From: Oikopleura dioica
Taxonomy: Eukaryota > Chordata > Appendicularia > Copelata > Oikopleuridae
Length of the DNA stretch: 64,000 nucleotides
Assembly: GCA_907165135.1 (NCBI GenBank)
Contig: OU015567.1
Span: 13,769,001-13,833,000, forward strand
Reading direction: 5' to 3'
Shown: positions 36,128 to 48,649 of the stretch, in pieces
Layout: every line of letters starts with the position of its first letter
How positions within the stretch are numbered: position 1 is the stretch's first letter
The notes under the pieces: generated by a model
What the model was told of the DNA's origin: nothing
The model's input: only the letters and a program-made list of their open reading frames with translations
The model's database searches: none
Made by a program: the position numbers and the translations under genes

Positions 36128-38326
36128 ATGACGGACACCACTACAAGTGTCCCTATTCCTACTTCGGAAAGTATCGTTGCTTCTAATCCATTTGACGATG
36201 TGAAGGTTAGCATGTTCGTATTTACAAGATAAATGTAATCATATCTAGTCTCCGAAAACCACGCAAGCAGGAATGCCTCCTCTATCGCATGCGAATGAAA
36301 ACTTCATGAGTCCTCCTCCAACCGCACCTTCACCGAGCTCGAGTGGTCCTAATTACCCAATGACGTCGAGTAGTCCGAGCATGATGCCAGGTGGTTTTCC
36401 TGGAATGGGGCAGCCTGGTGCTGGACCACCTCAAAACTGGCCTGGTATTCAGAATAACGGAATGCCTGGTGGATACAGACCACCGAGTAGCATGCCACAA
36501 GGGATGGGGATGCCTAATATGCCGGGTGGAATGGGCCCCGGTTTTATGAACGGTATGCCGCCAGGGATGTTTCCTGGAGGACCTCAGAACAACGGCCTTC
36601 CAGGAGCGCCCGCCGGATTTCCGCCTCGTATGGGCATGAGAATACCTACTCCTCCCGATCAAGTTGGTAATAATCAGGTAAGAGCTCCATGAAGTTGATC
36701 TGTTTAATGACGAAAACCATCAAAGATGACGAACGAGCCGGACGAAATGAACGAGATTCTTCAAATCAGGGACTCTTTATCTGAATTCGCAAACGAAAAG
36801 CCAAGCCCGTTGATGCCTTTATCGACGAATGAAAAAGCGAAATGTGGGAAGTGCAAGAGTGATGTGGGTATTCAGGAATCATCACTCATCTTAACTCTTT
36901 TTATCCTAGATCTTTCCGAAAGGCGATATTGAAGAACTTGTGCGGTGTTTTGCATGCAAGACATGGTTTAGAAGAACTTGTGTTGGGCTAACAGAACTAG
37001 CTTTTAAAAGATTGGTGATGGAACAGGAATATGTTGCCTGGTCGTGTCAAGTATGCGTATGTGAAAGAATGTTTAAGGATTAATAAACTTTAGTCTTGTA
37101 TTGAAAACAAAGTCGTCAATTCAATCGTCCCCAAAATTGAGAAAGAATACTGCACAAATAGACCTGTTCCTCCGGATGCTCCTGTTCATGCTTTAGCAAA
37201 ACCAGAGAAACGCGATCGAAAGAGTCGCAAGACGACTAAAAATGGGAAGGCAAAAAGTAAAAGTAAACCAAGTCATGATCAATGAAATTCAACTTTTGTT
37301 CAGCTGCTGCCCCGCCGCAAATAAATGCCCCTTCTCAAATGCGGCCGCCGATGGGAATGGATCCGAGGTTTAGAATGATGATGAACCCAGGAATGATGCA
37401 GCGTATGAACCCGATGATGATGAATCGTCATCCGCTAAGGGATTTTAATATTGATTAATAAAAATTATTTTCAATATAAAAATGTAACGCTCTATGATTT
37501 TGATCCCTGCTAAAGATGATGGGAGGAATGATGCCTCCAGGAATGATTCACCCTGGAATGCAACAGGGTCAGCAACCTGGAATGCCTCCAATGTCACAAG
37601 GTGCATCAATTAAAATTAAATTATCCATGATCATTTTTATGTAGGTCCAACTGGCTTTCCCGGAAATGACCAACGATTCCAGCCTCCTGGTGGCGTTGGG
37701 GGTCCTGGTGGCCCTGGAGGTCCTGTCGGCCCCGGAGGTCCTGTCGGCCCTGGAGGTCCCGGAGGCCCTTGTGGATTTATGCCTCAAAATCCACAGCAAA
37801 ACATGCAAACGCCTCCTTTATCATCTCCCCAGGCGCAACCCGGTCAGCTTCCTTCATTTGATCCTAGAATGAACGGTCCAGGAGTCGGCCAACCTGGTTC
37901 TCAGCCTCCTGGACCAGCGACGTCATTGCCCTCTGACTTCGTAAGGCAGATTTTTTTACCTTTCATTAAACGCCTTTTTAGATGAATCCGCCCAGCTCCA
38001 ATCCCACTGACGACCCTCTATCGGAAATCACCGGATTAGATCCACTATCGGATTCAAAGACGGAGCCAAATTTCAACAGCCAGATGGACCTGAGCGCGAT
38101 CATGAACTCGATGCAAAGTGGCGCCCCAAATCAAGAAGAAAACTCGGCAGCTCCCAAGAGCGAACCAATGGCATCAAATCAATCCGAAATGCCTTCCATC
38201 GCGCTGCCAAAAAGTGAGCCGATCAAGACGGATTCTCCGATGGATATTGCCACTAGTTCTGCGGAGCCACCTAAAGCCGAGTTCCCCAAGATGGAGCAAA
38301 TGGAAGCGAAAATGGAACCTCAATGA
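36128..38326 (+). CDS. pygo: Pygopus-like PHD-finger protein
   Basis: Pygopus binds BCL9 and methylated H3K4 in the Wnt enhanceosome. The first exon ends in [12 protein letters not shown], matching the Pygopus N-terminal homology domain with its NPF motif. A Pro/Gly/Met-rich stretch follows, then the PHD finger ([35 protein letters not shown]). The usual zinc-binding His in WFHR is Arg here. Unlike known Pygopus proteins, which end at the PHD, this frame continues with more Pro/Gly/Met-rich sequence and a Ser/Glu/Met-rich tail to 38326. One of these joins (37441-37515) needs a GA-AG intron. An alternative is a stop at about 37285 with a separate downstream gene or isoform. Confidence 0.8.
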
Positions 38327-38802
38327 ACTCAATACCTATCTTGTTTTTGAACGAATTATGCGACGATGCATCAAAGTACAACTTTACTATTTTTTGTTCA
38401 AAATACCACCTGTTACACAACTTTTTAAAATTAATATTTAATTAAAAATGCTTCTAAGTCGATCATTCATGTTACTCGTTTACCCTTTTATCACAGTGAA
38501 ATAGTGACGATTGTGATTTAAAATACTGATTCTTCTGCCTTATGAGAAATTTTGCTGCCGGTCAAGAAGAGCATAAAAATTCTGAATTTTGATTCTGATA
38601 ATTTAAGTTTTGTCCTAAGTTTCATTTCTTTTATTCATTTCTTTAACTGGAGTACCCGCAATATTGTCCTGTATATTCCTAGTCCTTTTCTGACAACTGC
38701 CATTTCTAGCTTGATTCTTTTCATTATTTAAATCCCTTCTTACCAATTTCAGTATTTTTTTCTTTCAGCTTCTTCTGTTTTATTTATCGTTTTTTTATAG
38801 AA
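38327..38802. other. Intergenic, nothing clear
   Basis: AT-rich sequence holding the Pygopus 3' UTR and the dynein chain 5' region. A polypyrimidine run ending TTTTTTATAG directly before the next ATG looks like a splice or splice-leader acceptor. Confidence 0.55.
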
Positions 38803-40356
38803 ATGTCTATCGACGAGCTTTGGACGACGATTCTCAAGCAGAGCAGCCCGTCAACAGCCGGAAGCACTTCTAAGACTGTAGTTTTCCTCGGCGACTCTCT
38901 TTGTGGAAAGAGAACGCTTCTTTCCAAGTTCTGCGGCCAGGACGGCGAGATCTACAGAGGCCACGGACTCGGCTTCGATTACATTCCAGTCAAAAACAAG
39001 GTATGCTGTGTTATCCCTTTTGCTTCTCACGAGTATCGATTAGGACGATGACGAGCTCGGGCAACTGTCTATCTACTCGATCGACGCTGCCGCTCCTTTG
39101 AGAGCGCAAGTCAAAGCGGCTCTTCCGAACAAAGAAGCATTGGAAGATTCAATCATCGTGATTGCTGTTGATCTTTCTAAACCTTGGCTCGTCCTTGAAT
39201 GCCTTTCGAACTGGATCAAAGAAGTCAAAGTATAGTTATTTTATCTCTATCTCTTCTATGAATAAATGTAGGAACACAAAGACAAGTGGCTCGAATTGAG
39301 CGGGAGTGACCGGAACGATATGGCCGACAACTTCCAAAAGAAGTGGCTGAAAGCAGGTCAACTGGAGGAACTTCCAGAATCAGCTCTTTCCGACAACTTA
39401 GGGGTTGAAATCATCGTTGTCGGTCTAAAGTCTGACGCGCTGCAGGTAACACTAGGAGCACTTTGTTCATCTCAAACGGATTTTTCAGGGAGTGCTCAAC
39501 GACGAAGGATTAACAGAAAAGCACGCTGATCTTTTGCAATACCAGCTGAGAAAGAAATGTCTTGAGATTGGAGCATCCCTTATCTACGCAAGCGTAAAAG
39601 AACCAAGAACTGTGGAAACTTTGAAAGCCTACGTTCTGAAAAGGTAAAGCAAACGTTATCATTGATAACTTATCAAATTCTATATTCTGATGAAAACGTT
39701 AAGATTATATGATGTTGAATCTGATATTTTACAACCACGTGGTGTATCGAGAGAGGCACTTTTTATTCCCATCGGATGGGAGAGCGAAAAGCGCGTCAAT
39801 TTACTTATGGAAGGAGCCGGACTTCCCGAGGACATTCCTGCACCGCAGCAAAAGTAAATACAGTAGTGGATCCTAGAATCATGACTCTATATTATAGAAC
39901 GTACAATTTCGAGCAAGAAATCGAGCCCGAAGATGAGCAAAAATCGCTCCACAGAGTTGCTGAAATTCTTGAGCAAGCGGCAAGGTAGGAATAAGCTAAA
40001 TGCTTTCGACCGTTTTTAACATCTGTACAAGCAAAAACCCAACAGCAGCTGCTGCAATGACAAAAAGTCGTCTCAACTCATCGGCATCAGCCTCTCCCGG
40101 TAATCCACAGTTGCCAAGACCGTCTGGAGCTAGTCTTAATGCTTCGATTTCCGGATCCCCTGGCGGAAAGGTATAAATTCTCTTGAGTCTCATAAATAGC
40201 GAGTTTTAGCTGGGTGCGATGCCTTCACCTGGCTCTGGCCAACACTCTGAGCGAATGCTCGCCGATTTCTTCAATCAACTTCTCCTGAAAAAAGGCCCAA
40301 CCGGAGCGGCAAACAGTCCGAAGCCGGGCACTCCTGGAGCGTCGGCCAAGAAGTAG
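38803..40356 (+). CDS. dync1li: Cytoplasmic dynein 1 light intermediate chain
   Basis: Links dynein heavy chain to cargo adaptors. The N-terminal Ras-like domain begins with SKTVVFLGDSLCGKRTLLSK (P-loop variant GDSLCGKR) and GLGFDYIPVKNK, then YSIDAAAPLRAQ, VIAVDLSKPWLVLECL and VEIIVVGLKSDALQ. Further exons give GASLIYASVKEPRTVETLKA, YVLKRLYDVES, EALFIPIGWESEKRVNLL, and a Ser/Pro-rich C-terminus with ADFFNQLLLKKG, the adaptor-binding helix. Introns are 40-110 nt. The start is the first ATG after the acceptor-like TTTTATAG. Confidence 0.9.
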
Positions 40357-40679
40357 ACCTGTTCCTATCATCTGCTACGTCGGGACCTAACCTAACCTGA
40401 TCAGTTACGAATGTTTCTGTTTCTTTCAAAGAGTACCCATCATTATTTAACTTCGTTAATAACTTGCTTCATCTTCCTTTTCCGTTAAAAAGACTTTAAT
40501 CGTAGACTTTACTAAAATTTACCTTTGAAGCTGTCCACGTGATACTAATGAATACTTTTCGCATTCTACATGTTCATAAATTTTCGTGAATTTCTTCATT
40601 CATCAGTTTTTATTTCAAACAAACGTCAAAGTTCAATTTTTTCTAGATTTAAATCTCACGCATTTCAGATTTTGCAAAC
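40357..40679. other. Intergenic, nothing clear
   Basis: About 320 bp between two co-oriented genes. CATTTCAG ends shortly before the eIF2B-alpha ATG, a candidate trans-splice acceptor. Confidence 0.55.
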
Positions 40680-41761
40680 ATGCCAGCAGTAGCGGATACA
40701 GACGAGAAAATGCTCAAGAACTTCTTTGTCAAAAAGATTGAAAACAACACGGAGCAAGTGCAAAGCGCCATTATCGCGATGGAAACTTTGCTGGAAGCGA
40801 TAAAGATTGACAAGTCGTCGACGACGATCATGGAACTGATCGACAGACTTGGAAATGTACGGAAGTTGTTGGCGGATATCGACATTGTTCCGCAAAAGTA
40901 AGCGCTTGAATTAAAGATTAATTTCACCCTTTATTCTTTCAATAAAGAGCTTCGATAAAATCCGGATCGGAGCTGTTTCTGCGCTTCACTACGATGATGA
41001 TTTCCGACATTATGCATCAGAGTTCCGATTTTGACAAAGTCAAAGAAGCACTCATCGATCGAGGAGCACAATGCATCGCAACGATGAAACTTTGCCGCGA
41101 AAAAGCAGTTCGTCATTTTCAAACCTTCGTTCCCGAGAGCGCCCGGGTCCTGATTCATGGTTACTCTCGCGCAGTTGCCGATGCTATTCGATTAGCTGCT
41201 GTCAACGGAAGATTAAAATGTGTCTATCAGACAAAATTGTCGACTGCTTCCACTGATGATGAAGAACGAGGCAAGTTTTTGAAGGAAATTTCCGACGCTG
41301 GAATTGAATGCTACGAGGTTTTGTCGGAATCAGTTGCGTATCTTATGGAAAGGATAGATGTTGTTATTTTGGGCGCCGAAGCTGTTGTTGAATCTGGATC
41401 AGGTTCGAATATTACAAATGACTAGGGAAATAATGCTATGTCTAGTGATAAGTTCAATTGGCAGCTATGGCGTGGCAATTACAGCAGATGTTCACAAAAA
41501 GCCGGTTTATGTCATTTGCGAGAGTTTCAAATTTATGCGAAGTTATCCGATGAAACAGATGGAAGTCGAACAAGACCACAAATACACTGATGGCGACAAA
41601 GGACATCCGATCGGCGATTTGACTCCGGCCAAGTTTGTGACTTTGCTAATTACTGACCTTGGCGCTCTTACTCCTGCTGCTGTCGGTCATCATCTTATTC
41701 AGGTAGAATTTGTTTTTAAGAACTATTTGCACTGACCCCTGTTTAGCTATATTCCGGCTGA
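40680..41761 (+). CDS. eif2b1: Translation initiation factor eIF2B subunit alpha
   Basis: Regulatory subunit of the eIF2B guanine-exchange factor, sensor of phosphorylated eIF2. Exons: 40680 to about 40898, then from about 40948, then after a 43-nt intron near 41404, and a four-codon last exon (LYSG). Family landmarks: N-terminal helices, SGSELFLRFTTMMI, RVLIHGYSRAV, GAEAVVESGS, KPVYVICESFKFMRSYP, and FVTLLITDLGALTPAAVGHHL. Length (about 310 residues) fits. It is followed by Rotatin after 177 nt on the same strand. Confidence 0.9.
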
Positions 41762-41938
41762 AGAAATTTAGTAATAATTTATATTGTGCAAAAGTCATGT
41801 TCAAATCGATCGATGCTAGTTCTGTTTGAATAAATTGAAACCAAGGAAACTTTCTGTCTTTTCTAGAGCTTCTGTGTTGGATGTTTCCTTGCGACTATTT
41901 GTTTCATTTGAGAAAATTAAGAGATCGAGAATGTCAAG

Positions 41939-44900
41939 ATGAGCGAAACGGGCATTCGCAGAAACGTGGACAAACTAGGCCACGTGCTCGAGGAGGTGCG
42001 CGAAAGGGCACTTCTTCATCTCAATACGAAGCTCGTCCACGGGCTGGTCACACTTGAGGACTTGAACAATTGTCCAGGCTTCGCAAGACGGCTCTTAGGA
42101 AAATGGATAGAATTCGACATTTAGATCTAAAAATAATAAAAAAGCGACTTTCTATCCAAACTAAGAATGGTTCAACTCCCCGAATCCTTCCCAAAAAGTC
42201 CTAGTGCTGGACCTAATCAAGCGTTCTCTAAAAATCAAACCGAAACTCTACTCGGAACTAGGCTTGAGCGAATTCATTTCGGCAATGATGCCAGATTTGA
42301 CTCCCGATGAGCAAATCATTGCCGAAGACGTTTTATCAGACTTTCATGAAATAACGATCAACTCCACCAAATCTTCCTCATGTACGACTCTGGATGACAC
42401 TGAAAATATGCCTCGCTCGGCGTACTTTCTCGGCGAGAATCGCCCCAAGAACCAGGAAAAGTATCCGAGCTGGATGAAGGTCAAACTTTTGCCGTGGCAG
42501 ACGTTAACTCTCACTGATCGACAAGTTCTCCAGCATACATATTCCTCCCTCTGCTCTCGCGACAATGAAACTGTATCCGAATATGCTCATTTTTTCGCGG
42601 AAGTGATTCTAAAGGACTTTCCCGCGGAGATTTTTGTCCAGCGACCCGGAATTCTTCAAGCGCTGATTGCCTTCGTCTTAACGATTCCAGAGATTTCTCA
42701 TCTGACGACATCTTTGGAAACGATTGAAAATTTCATCAAAAAGCTTGACTCCAGAATCGTGCAAACATCAGATGCCTCTTGGACGAATACTCATCAACCT
42801 GGCTACCCGCTTGGCTACGAAATCGGCACTGGCGTCGATCAATGGGAAAGGGATGAGCTTCAGGATCTCGTGAAAGGACAAACAGCAGTTCCAATAATTC
42901 TGGTCGAAATACTCGAATGCCTATCTGGGATTCTAGGAAATCTGCAGATAGGAAGCGTTCTTCTCTGCTCGAGAGTGATGGTCTGCGTTGCGAAAAGCTA
43001 TCGCAAATGCATTTCATTGAGCGAATTCAATGATGCAAATACGCAAGATGGTATTTCGAGGTACCTGATCGTCAAGCTACGAAATATCCTCGAAATCATT
43101 GCGCTTCAAGTCGAAAAATTCAGCGCGCAAACTCTTGTCAACCAAACGAGTGAAGATCCTGTTCAACTTTACAACGCCTACTCTTCCTTGATTTCAGAGC
43201 TTCTTAGAAACCTTTGCTGCCCATTGACAGTAAATCAAGTATCGTCTCTGGCTCTCGAGCGAGCATTGAGAATATTGGCGTTCGATCATATTTCACAGTT
43301 CAACTTTCCGAAGGACAGTTACTTGTGGAAGGTTTTACAAGCGATCGATCCATCGACGATTCAAACAAGCGAAATTCTCTTCAGCAGATGTTCTTCTTTG
43401 AAGAATGCGTCGAAATTTGGAAGCTCGTTTTCGAAGCTCAAAAGAGCCGACGCGTTGGAAATTGGTCTCAGTGGTTGCGAAACGACAAGTGTTCACCTTT
43501 CGGCGAATTTCATCGAAACCTGCATATATGCCGCGTCTATTTACAAAGATTGCGATAGATTGGTGCTGATGTTGCTCAAGGATACTAACACGACTGTGAG
43601 AGAAAGGACGGTGGAGGGTTTAAAAAGGTTTATCGAGAAAATATGTGACGATGTTGCTGCCTCCGGAAACACGTATCAATCAAAGCCTCTTGTTTATCTT
43701 CTTTCTCCGCAAGTTCTTGAAGAACTCATCCGCCACTCACTCGATGACCAGTCTGTTTCTGTCTCGAAGACAACTGCTGCTATTTTATCAAGATTGCTTA
43801 CAACAAACATGCTTTGGGACGAAGAACTAAAAGCAATTCTCAAAGTGACAACGGAAAAATTTGGCCACTTTTTGGAAATCTTCGCCGACGACGAATCGCT
43901 GGGGACACCTCTTCGCGAGTTTTACCTGTCAGAAGATAGGTTGAAAATCAACCGGATCAAGTCGGCCCTGCGAATGCTTCTCTGTAAGAGGCGCGATCAA
44001 AGAAGGCAAGTCATGTCTTTGATGAGCGAAGAACTTCAAGAAGTCTGTGGACGACCAATGGATGCGCTAATAGACTACTTCACGATCTCGAATCCGCTCG
44101 AGCTCAACGACCAGCGACAAATGGAGAACATCTTCAGAGTGGACACAATTGAACGACTTTCGCGAATTTTAAAAAGCGAATCTACCGATATTTCGCTGCG
44201 TTATTCCTCTTTTGCTCAACTAGCGATTATAACTGTCGAGCCAGATCTGGTGGAGATCTTCTTACAAGAATGTGGCTATGTCATGCTTTTGGAAGAAATT
44301 AAAAAACTCGCTGATCAAGGAGCTCTAACACCACAAGAGAAAGACGCGGCAGGAAGTCTCTGTGATATTCTTAGACATATTTGCGTGGTGAAAGATGTGA
44401 TTGCCAAAGAGGTTTCTCTGATGCTTCCAGCTTTATGCGATCTTGTCAAACTCGTCGAGCACACGTCTCTCAGTCCAAAGAACCACGCGAAAGTTCTGGC
44501 AACGCTGAATATTCTCCTATTTCTTGAAGTGCTCAAATTCAACGAAAGGGGTCACGCACAATGCCCAGGCATCATCAACAGACGAATTTTGCTTCCATTT
44601 GCTGTAGAATTTATCCCAAGAATAACGACGCAGCCAACGATATCAATCAGCGAAGAAGAAAAGCTCAAACATCCGAGTGCTCAAAGATCTCTTCGACTTG
44701 CATGGAGCTCGACAGCTCCCACAGGCGATTTCGCGGAGATTTTAAAGAAGCAAGATTGCGACAAACACTCCTGGCCTCACTTCGACCTGGAAACCATCGG
44801 ATCGCACATGGAGGCAGACTTGAAAGCCGCTGAAGATCACAAATCCTACACTCAAGCCGTTGAAAGCGCATTTTACAATCATCAAATATTTCCGGAAGAT

Positions 44901-47834
44901 CTGGGAAGACGTGTCAATCACTGTTTGACGGTCTCTTTCGACAAGTTTTTCATATCAAGGCCGAATCAAGCGCGGGATGAAAAGATTCTCCTCAAGATCA
45001 TTACCTACACGAACTTCATTCTCAAAAGTCAGCCGAACAACAATCAGATTTTCGAAAAATGGATCACATCTCATGTAGAAGACATAAATTGCCCTCTGTA
45101 CGAGTACTTGAACAATCCAACTGCGCTTCCAAATCATTCGTCAAAAGCAACGAGAAGAATGATCATCGAATTTTTGTCAATTATATTCTGTCTCGTGCAG
45201 AAACAGCTTCTCAGTTCAGAAACGATGGCATTCATAGCGAGGACGCTCAACGACAGAGTTCACAATTTAATCAACAAACATGAAGACATGAACATTCCGA
45301 CGCTACAAATCTGCACAAATGCGCTACAGAGACTTTCCAAAAAACTTGGCAGAACAGACAGACAAAGGAACTCCCTTTTATGCCAAATTATCAAGACAGC
45401 CAAAGATGTCATTATTCGGATTCACAGCTCGTCTCAAAACTCGATGCAAAACTTCATGGGACGCGAAGTCATCCAACAATCAGTCTGTACTTTGAGTACG
45501 TGTGCACACTTCCTGATGGGAAATGGAGGAAAACAAAGTCTGACAGTTCTTGAAGAAGGAACGGGGCTGGAATGGCTCGAGAAACTTCTCAAATTCCGCA
45601 GTGATCGAGTTCGCTTGTCCATTTTATCGGTCCTCTCTCACGCTTTCCATTCGCCAAAGACCAGCAGGCACTTCTTCAAAGAAATCAATGATGGAATTCT
45701 CACAACACTTATTGAAATCGCGCTGGATTTTGATGAATCTCCTCTTGTTCGCTCAACAGCATTGGAAACTTTAACAATCATTGTCGAAAGCCACATGCAT
45801 CTTTCGTCGACAAAAGCTGTCGACGGTCTTCATATCAACATTCTTCTCGAATTGATGCTGAAATTCGACTTCTTCGTGCAAATTAGCCATGCGATGGAAA
45901 ATTATGTCTACTGTGATTTGCCTGCGCAGGATAAAATGGCACCGATAACGCCTGCGTTTGTTGGTGCATTCAACTACTTCATCATTTCTTTACTGAAAGC
46001 TTTCCCAACGCAGACTGCTTCAGGGCTTCGAAATTCTGGAATACTATCGATTTTATCAAAACTCTTCAATGTTCAACTAGTCAAATCTTCTGTCGGAGAA
46101 CACAAGAAAAGTCTTCTCCAGCAAATCAACAGCACTTGTCTGATATTCACCTACGTTTTGAGCGGCTGCGAAGAAGTAATGTCACATGTCGCATTCGTAC
46201 AACAAATATTCTCTCTTCCTTTCGATGAAAATTTTGCAAAAGAAATTCTAACCTGTTACGAATCTGGAGCGAAATTCTTTTGCAAAAACTGGAGCAGCTT
46301 GGATGAAGATGCCGAGAAAAAGACTTTGAAGAGTTTATCCACAACGATGTCGACTTACATAAAAACGATAACTGAAGCTTGGAGCTATTTCAACACGAAT
46401 TTCGCGCAATTCGAATGGATGTTACATTTCTATTGCCTCATTATTTCAAAATCGAAGTCTTATCTCATCGGTAAGCGAAAACCCCATGCGCTCCCATTTT
46501 TACAATTCTTTAGGTACAACGAAGCAAGCATTAATTGACTCAGAAGGAGTATTTCTACAAAAGCTATCACACGAGTTCGAAGTTCAAGGGACTAAAATCA
46601 GATCAGAAGCAAACATATCAAAAGAGACCCTGTTGTCTTCCGCAATTTGCGTCACCATTGGCCTTGGGGATGGACGGGAGCTGCTCGTCCAAAGCGGATT
46701 CATCGAGCGACTGGTGGATTCGCTAGAAATGCTGCAGATCAAACTCTGCACAGAACGGCCGAAGCGTTTGCATGAAAGCTATATTGGCCTGAGCCTGATT
46801 TCGATCTTCAATATCTGCAGAAATTTTTCGTCGAATGGAAAAGTGGCGAATCATCTCCTTCAAACTAACTTTATAGACGTTCTTTCACGGTAACCTTTAA
46901 TTTTCCTCCTTCCGGATTTTTCAAATTCTTCAGTTTGTGGCCTCTCATTGTCGGAAATGAAAAACTCATACGCGTAATGCTTCAAATGCTCCTTTCCTTC
47001 ACTAAAAACAGCGTTCCCTGTGCAACAGCAATTTCCTCAAGCAATCTGATTTCTTCAATCGTGAAGCAATTCCAGTACTACGAGAAACAAATACGAAACA
47101 AAGTCAAGGCGAGTCCGATTTTCACGCTCAACTTCAATCTCTTGTGCAATCTGAGTATCTCCCAAGAAGCTCGTGCTTATTTTTGGAAAGGTAAATCACA
47201 TATTCATTCATTTTTAGCAATTGTGTTTTCAGCAAATGTTCTCCACGAATTCTCAGCGGCAGCGGAAGCAGGAGTTCATTCTTCAGCCTCGAAGCAGCAG
47301 ATTATGGTGCTTTCACTCTGGCTCCGGTGGCTGCTGTGCTTGTCTTTTCACAAAGATGGTCGAGGTAAAAAGCCAGTTCTCTTCCTTGATTTCCGATTCA
47401 CACTCCCTTCAGAAAACATTCTTCAAACCAAAGACATCCTTGACTACCTAACGAACGCCGTTTCAAAAGTAGACGAAAAACTAGCGCTGCTTGTAATTCA
47501 CAATTTGTGCTACGCGACGCAATCCAAAACGCGTATTTCCACTTTCGACCAGCTCACTAAATGCTTCCGACAGTACTTGGCCATCGATTCTCAAAAAGAA
47601 CTTCAGCTGCTCGTTTCAAACTCCTGTTGGGCGCTGATGAGTACCTCTCAAAAGGCAAAAGGGCGGTAAGTACTTATTCGAACCGTTGGCTACATTTCTT
47701 ATCAAAATTCTAGTCTGAAAGCAGCGGGACTTATCGAAAGGCTGGAAACGCTGTCGACGATCTATTCCGAAGAAGACTCCTCAAAAGATTCCATTTTCCA
47801 CATTCACGCTGCCTTAGAACTCCTACATTCCTAG
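41939..47834 (+). CDS. rttn: Rotatin (centriole/basal body protein)
   Basis: Rotatin is a large armadillo-repeat protein needed for centriole elongation and cilia. The first exon (41939-42098) gives DKLGHVLEEVRERALLHL, matching the conserved rotatin N-terminus. The next exon starts EWFNSPNPSQKVLVLDLI, matching human LLEWFNFPSVP. Joining the two requires a GA-AG intron (42099-42165). A single 4.3-kb exon follows with helical repeats throughout, then smaller exons to the TAG at 47834. The total is about 1,850 residues, shorter than the vertebrate protein. A three-codon upstream ORF (ATG at 41931) overlaps the start. Later joins (near 46471, 46890, 47190, 47364, 47667) are canonical. Confidence 0.88.
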
Positions 47835-47987
47835 AGTTTTATTTTTCTATTTTCTTTCTTTTTTTCTTACATTTTGTATTTTACAATAAAATTTACAAAC
47901 CTCAAACCTCAGAAAAGAAACTTCTTTCAATGGAAACTGAGAACTTCTGAGAATCGATTTATAAACGGTCTTTTTGTGCTCTCCCTC

Positions 47988-48105
47988 GCTTAGCGTCATA
48001 CCGCGTAGAATAAACCAGTTCTCGTCCGATCACTGAAGTCAAACTACGACGGGCGGGGTTAGTACTTACATGGGTGACCGGTTGGGAATATCTCGTGCGC
48101 TAAGC
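47988..48105 (+). rRNA. 5S ribosomal RNA
   Basis: 118-nt match to the 5S fold. The 5' GCTTAGCG pairs with 3' CGCTAAGC, and the internal promoter region contains GGGTTAGTACTTACATGGGTG and GGGAATATC, near the metazoan consensus. A T-run (CTTTTTTC) after 48110 can terminate Pol III. Some positions (for example AAGTCAAAC in place of AAGCTAAGC) differ from the usual animal sequence. It stands alone here between Rotatin and ATF2, so it is a dispersed copy. Confidence 0.93.
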
Positions 48106-48649
48106 ATTTTGACTTTTTTCGACGAGATTTAAGTTTTAACTAATTCAAAATTGAATAGTGAACTCCTTCAAAAAAGACAAAATGCTTTCATCTACGAAGA
48201 GAATGTTGCCATATTCATCAACAGTTTAGTAGAAGTCGACTGACAGTAAGGATTATTAAAGACGAGAGAATTCGAATTTTCCAGGATCGGCCATAAAAAC
48301 ATTTTGCTCGTTGAGCTCTTTTTCTTCTTTTGTGTGTTTTTCTTTTTCTGTGTATTTTTTCGTGTGTGGTGAGTGGGCGGCGGTGTGGCTTGTGTTGTAT
48401 CACGCTATGGCTAATGTAATTGGATGAGTCAGGTAGGCTGGTGACGTCACCTACCTGACTCCTCGCCGATCGCTCACCGCTGCTGTGGCTCATTCTCAAC
48501 GACTCATTTCACGACGGCCTTAGTGCTTTTCAAAAAGACTCTTATTCAAGAGAAAGGGGTCTTCTTCTCCTCCCCATAGTGGCGGAAGCCGGCTAGAATC
48601 ACCCCAGCCGCGGGGAGCCGCTCGAAAAGGCGCTAGAATCCGCTTCAAA
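48106..48649. other. Intergenic / ATF2 upstream region
   Basis: No coding exon. It contains an imperfect inverted pair CAGGTAGG-CTGGTGACGTCAC-CTACCTG around 48430-48460. The centre TGACGTCA is a perfect cAMP-response element, the binding site of ATF/CREB bZIP factors, about 210 bp upstream of an ATF2-like gene. Confidence 0.6.
48440..48449. promoter_or_regulatory. Consensus CRE (TGACGTCA) upstream of ATF2
   Basis: The palindrome TGACGTCA lies within CAGGTAGGCTGGTGACGTCA, between GTAGG and its inverse. ATF2-family proteins bind this site. Autoregulation is inference from position. Confidence 0.55.

Noticed and set aside
48430-48460. Transposon end
   Set aside because: The inverted pair is only about 8 bp with no target duplication; the CRE explanation is simpler.
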